DNA of 64,000 bases from Halovivax limisalsi (GTDB lineage Archaea > Halobacteriota > Halobacteria > Halobacteriales > Natrialbaceae), in contig NZ_CP095757.1 of the NCBI RefSeq assembly GCF_023093535.1, positions 2,170,001-2,234,000 of the forward strand, given 5' to 3'. Below the pieces are notes generated by a model, which searched no databases, was not told the origin of the DNA, and saw only the letters and a program-made list of their open reading frames with translations. Below, in pieces: positions 61,250 through 64,000 of this stretch (position 1 is its first letter; each line of letters starts with the position of its first letter). A program made the position numbers and the translations under genes.

Positions 61250-63433
61250 TTACTCGCGCGCCTCGATCGCCCGGTCGAGGTGCTCGCGCTCGACGACGAC
61301 ATCGTCGGCGCGGTCGTTCGCCTCCTCCGGGCCGTATTCGTCGGCGACCTCGCGGATCGCCTGCATCGACGCGTCGCGGACGATCGCCTCGATGTCCGCG
61401 CCGGTCGCACCGTCCAGTTCCGCCGCCAGCTCGTCGAGGTCCACGTCCTCGGCGATGGGTTTCCCGCGGGTGTGCACGTCCAGGATCTTCTTCCGCGCGT
61501 CGAGGCCGGGTTCCGGAACCAGGACGTGCGTGTCGAGGCGACCGGGTCGCAGCAGCGCGGGGTCGATGTCCTCCTTGCGGTTCGTCGCCGCGAGCACCAC
61601 CAGATTGGGGTTCTCGCGCATGCCGTCGAGTTCGGTGAGCAGTTGCGAGACGACGCGCTCGGTCACCTCGTGGCTCTCGCCGCGTCGCCCGACGATGGCG
61701 TCGATCTCGTCGATGAAGACGATCGACGGCGCGGACTGCCTTGCGCGCTCGAACACTTTCCGGATGGCCTTCTCGCTCTCGCCGACGTAGCGGTCGATGA
61801 TCTCGGGGCCGTCGACGCGCACGAAGTTGACGTCGGTCTCGCCCGCCAGCGCGCGGGCGAGCAGGGTCTTACCGGTCCCCGGCGGTCCGTACAGCAACAC
61901 GCCGGACGGCGGCTCCGTGTTGGTCCGCTCGAAGAGGCGATCGTAGGTGAGCGGCCACTCGACGGACTCGGTGAGCGTCCGCTTCGCCTCGTCGAGGCCG
62001 CCGACGTCGTCGAAGTCGGTCCCCGGCGACTCCGCGACGTACTCGCGCATCGCGGAGGGCTCGACCGCGGCCAGCGCCTCGTCGAAGTCGGCCTTCGTCA
62101 CGGTGGGATCGCGGTTCCAGGCCTCGCGCTCGGCCTCGTCGGCCGGCCGTCGGCGGATCGCGGCCATCGCCGCTTCACTGGCGACCGAGTCGAGATCGGC
62201 GCCGACGAACCCGTGCGTGCGCGCGGCGAGCGCGTCGAGCGAGACGTCCTCGGCCAGCGGCATTCCGCGGGTGTGAACCTCGAGGATCTCGCGCCGGCCG
62301 GCTTCGTCGGGCACGCCGATCTGGATCTCGCGGTCGAAGCGCCCGCCGCGGCGCAGCGCCGGGTCGAGCGAGTCGACCCGGTTGGTCGCGCCGATGACAA
62401 TGACGTCGCCCCGGCCGTCGAGGCCGTCCATCAGGGTGAGCAACTGGCCGACGACGCGGCTCTCGGCGTCGGCGTCCTCGTCGCGCGCGCTGGCGATCGA
62501 GTCGATCTCGTCGAAGAAGACGATCGAGGGCGACGCGTCGCGAGCCCGGGCGAACGCCTCGCGGAGTTTCTCCTCGGACTCGCCCTTGTACTTCGACATG
62601 ATCTCGGGGCCCGAAATCGAGATGAACGTGGCGTCGACCTCGTTGGCGACGGCCCGGGCGATCAGCGTCTTCCCCGTCCCGGGCGGCCCGTACAACAACA
62701 CGCCGGAGGGTGGATCGACGCCGAGGCGACCGAACAGCGCCGACTCCGTCAGCGGCAACTCGATCATCTCCCGGACGAGTTCGAGCTCCTCGTCGAGGCC
62801 GCCGATGTCCTCGTAGGTGACCCCGCCAGCCGTCCCCGGGGCCACCGATCCCCGATCGGGGGATCCTGCTGTACGCTCGGCAGCCGTCCCCTCGCCGCTC
62901 GCCGCATCGGCGGTGGTTCCCTCTCCGGTGACGCGAACCTCCGTCGATCCGGTGATCCGGACGTCGCCGTCCGGCGTCGTGTCCACGACGCGGAACGGTT
63001 CCGCGGCGACGCCCTCGATGCGTATCTGTTCGTCCGTTCGGACCGGTCGATTCCGGAGTTTCTGGTTGGCGACGCGCTCGGTGAGTTGCGTCTCCGCGTC
63101 GTTCGCGGTCGGCGGCGGCGCGAGCACGACCGTCTCCGCGTCCGGGATCGGGCTTCCATCGAGGGCCGCGACCGTCACCGTGTCCCCGACGTGGGCGCCG
63201 GCGTTCGCGCGGGCGTCCGCGTCGATCTGGATCACCCCGTCGTCGACCGTCGGATCGGCGGGCCACATCTTGGCGACGGTGGACTTGTTCCCCTCGATGC
63301 GGACCGAGTCGCCGCTCAACACGCCGAGCGCGCGTCTCGCTCGTTCCGGAATGCGGGCGACGCCGCGGCCGGCATCTCGCTTCTCGGCCGCGCGGACCGA
63401 GAGGCGAACTCCGTCTGCGTCCGACTCGCTCAT
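61250..63433 (-). CDS. cdc48: CDC48/VAT-type AAA+ ATPase
   Basis: This 727-residue unfoldase has an N-terminal double-psi barrel region (about residues 1-110) and an extra acidic linker. Two AAA domains follow, both with GVLLYGPPGTGKTL (Walker A) and a Walker B (IVFFDEIDS and IVFIDEIDA). Second-region arginine fingers are present (ALRRGGRFDRE and ALLRPGRLDTH). It extracts or unfolds proteins for the proteasome. Haloarchaea carry several copies. A TATA-like GGATAATTCTCA sits at 63461-63472 (minus). It converges with the PssD-like gene. Confidence 0.88.
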   Translation of the reverse strand: MSESDADGVRLSVRAAEKRDAGRGVARIPERARRALGVLSGDSVRIEGNKSTVAKMWPADPTVDDGVIQIDADARANAGAHVGDTVTVAALDGSPIPDAETVVLAPPPTANDAETQLTERVANQKLRNRPVRTDEQIRIEGVAAEPFRVVDTTPDGDVRITGSTEVRVTGEGTTADAASGEGTAAERTAGSPDRGSVAPGTAGGVTYEDIGGLDEELELVREMIELPLTESALFGRLGVDPPSGVLLYGPPGTGKTLIARAVANEVDATFISISGPEIMSKYKGESEEKLREAFARARDASPSIVFFDEIDSIASARDEDADAESRVVGQLLTLMDGLDGRGDVIVIGATNRVDSLDPALRRGGRFDREIQIGVPDEAGRREILEVHTRGMPLAEDVSLDALAARTHGFVGADLDSVASEAAMAAIRRRPADEAEREAWNRDPTVTKADFDEALAAVEPSAMREYVAESPGTDFDDVGGLDEAKRTLTESVEWPLTYDRLFERTNTEPPSGVLLYGPPGTGKTLLARALAGETDVNFVRVDGPEIIDRYVGESEKAIRKVFERARQSAPSIVFIDEIDAIVGRRGESHEVTERVVSQLLTELDGMRENPNLVVLAATNRKEDIDPALLRPGRLDTHVLVPEPGLDARKKILDVHTRGKPIAEDVDLDELAAELDGATGADIEAIVRDASMQAIREVADEYGPEEANDRADDVVVEREHLDRAIEARE

Positions 63434-63460
63434 ACGCCGAGTCTTTCGCGCCTGCCACCT

Positions 63461-63472
63461 TGAGAATTATCC
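63461..63472 (-). promoter_or_regulatory. TATA-like box for cdc48 gene
   Basis: GGATAATTCTCA on the minus strand lies 28-39 bases before the ATG at 63433. Confidence 0.5.
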
Positions 63473-63514
63473 TGCCCGGCGAGTCCGTCCGGCTTCACGT
63501 CGGATGTCCGGCAC

Positions 63515-63526
63515 AATATCTATTGG
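63515..63526 (+). promoter_or_regulatory. TATA-like box for zinc-finger microprotein gene
   Basis: AATATCTATTGG lies 22-33 bases before the ATG at 63548. Confidence 0.5.
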
Positions 63527-63547
63527 ACAGCGGCCCATTCCCACCGT

Positions 63548-63682
63548 ATGGTCGCCGAAACGGAGCGAGACGGCGCAACCTGGTACGAGTGTGAGATCTG
63601 TGGCCTCCTCTTCGACGAGTACGAGGACGCATCGATGCACGAATCGAACTGCGACGACGAGGATCCGTCCTACATCCAGTGA
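63548..63682 (+). CDS. 44-residue zinc-finger microprotein (DUF7128-like)
   Basis: ATG 63548 to TGA 63682 encodes 44 residues. They contain one zinc site of C2H2-like spacing, YECEICGLLFDEYEDASMHE followed by SNC. The protein is strongly acidic, with typical codon use and a TATA box at the right distance. It resembles the short C2H2-like zinc-finger proteins found throughout haloarchaea. The family name is from memory. Role unknown. Confidence 0.72.
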   Translation: MVAETERDGATWYECEICGLLFDEYEDASMHESNCDDEDPSYIQ

Positions 63683-63772
63683 CCGACGCGGTGCCGTCGG
63701 CCCGTGGAGCGCGACGAGGCGCCGCCGTACAGCAGCGACCGGCGAGGACGGTCCGTTGGCCGGTGAGATCGA

Positions 63773-64000
63773 CTACTCGTCCGCCGTGTCCTCGGTCGCT
63801 ACCGATTCCACGAGTTCGTAGGCGTGTTCGCTCAGTTGATCCTCGGCGAAGACGAAGACGCGCCCGTCGACGACCGAGTGATCCGCCGAGACGGTGACCG
63901 AATGCCCAGCAGCTTCGGCCGTCACGCCGGGGAAGAGCTCGGCTCGCTCGCCGTCGTCGAGGCCGACCCGACCGACGCCGGTCGATTCGAGGATCGAGGC
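63773..64000 (-). CDS. C-terminal part of an unidentified protein (cut by window end)
   Basis: A minus-strand frame without stops enters from the right edge and ends with TAG at 63773, giving the last 75 residues. The sequence is acidic and strand-rich (GHSVTVSADHSVVDGRVFVF) and ends in an acidic tail (ESVATEDTADE). Composition is typical of a real haloarchaeal protein. I do not recognise the family. Confidence 0.6.
   Translation of the reverse strand, partial: ASILESTGVGRVGLDDGERAELFPGVTAEAAGHSVTVSADHSVVDGRVFVFAEDQLSEHAYELVESVATEDTADE

Noticed and set aside
1-64000. tRNA, rRNA or CRISPR features
   Set aside because: I scanned for T-arm motifs and regularly spaced direct repeats and found none I could support.

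Overview
The window is a high-GC stretch of a haloarchaeal chromosome. The evidence is the acidic proteome, TATA-like boxes 20-35 bases before most first genes (many transcripts look leaderless), twin-arginine signal peptides, and families typical of or restricted to haloarchaea (DUF7344, DUF7343, DUF7563-type zinc finger, MTH865, RPA with its associated protein, a CdpA/DUF1508-like protein, archaetidylserine decarboxylase). I see no rRNA, tRNA, CRISPR array or transposase gene. The genus cannot be fixed from the sequence alone.

Bases 1-15,600 form a surface-glycan and exported-protein region. It has two tandem Tat-exported parallel beta-helix paralogues, a polytopic GT-C-like membrane protein, a QueC/ExsB-like PP-loop ATPase, an alkaline-phosphatase-superfamily phosphodiesterase, a polysaccharide deacetylase and a GT4 glycosyltransferase. 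It ends with four genes (6-dehydrogenase, 3-dehydrogenase, aminotransferase, acetyltransferase) that match, step for step, the WbpA/B/E/D route to a UDP-2,3-diacetamido-2,3-dideoxy-uronic acid. Bases 15,600-21,450 are gene-poor and hold small regulators: two DUF7344 winged-helix membrane proteins, a DUF7343 membrane-tethered regulator, an HTH protein, a DUF1616 membrane protein and a zinc-finger microprotein with a structured leader.

Bases 21,600-24,130 carry dihydroorotase and dihydroorotate dehydrogenase, convergent. Bases 24,387-32,669 are a nine-gene Mrp-type cation/proton antiporter operon with three MrpA/D-type subunits. After an 800-base gene-free gap come a GT2 glycosyltransferase with a large disordered insertion and a DUF354 glycosyltransferase-like protein. 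They are followed by a tyrosine-recombinase relative lacking catalytic residues, a MATE exporter, a DUF457 membrane hydrolase, thiE-thiM, a YbaK-type deacylase, an ADP-forming acyl-CoA synthetase with a phosphotransacetylase-like partner, a corrinoid adenosyltransferase and an ABC exporter.

The last part (49,600-64,000) is rich in information-processing and cell-biology genes: MTH865, a Tat-exported beta-propeller, the RPA operon (ssDNA-binding protein, associated protein, phosphoesterase), a CdpA-like protein with five DUF1508 repeats, a large Lhr-type helicase, archaetidylserine decarboxylase, a CDC48-type AAA ATPase and a 44-residue zinc-finger protein. A block of near-perfect GGA-loop hairpins lies just before the helicase. 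The window edges cut two genes (bases 2-85 and 63,773-64,000).
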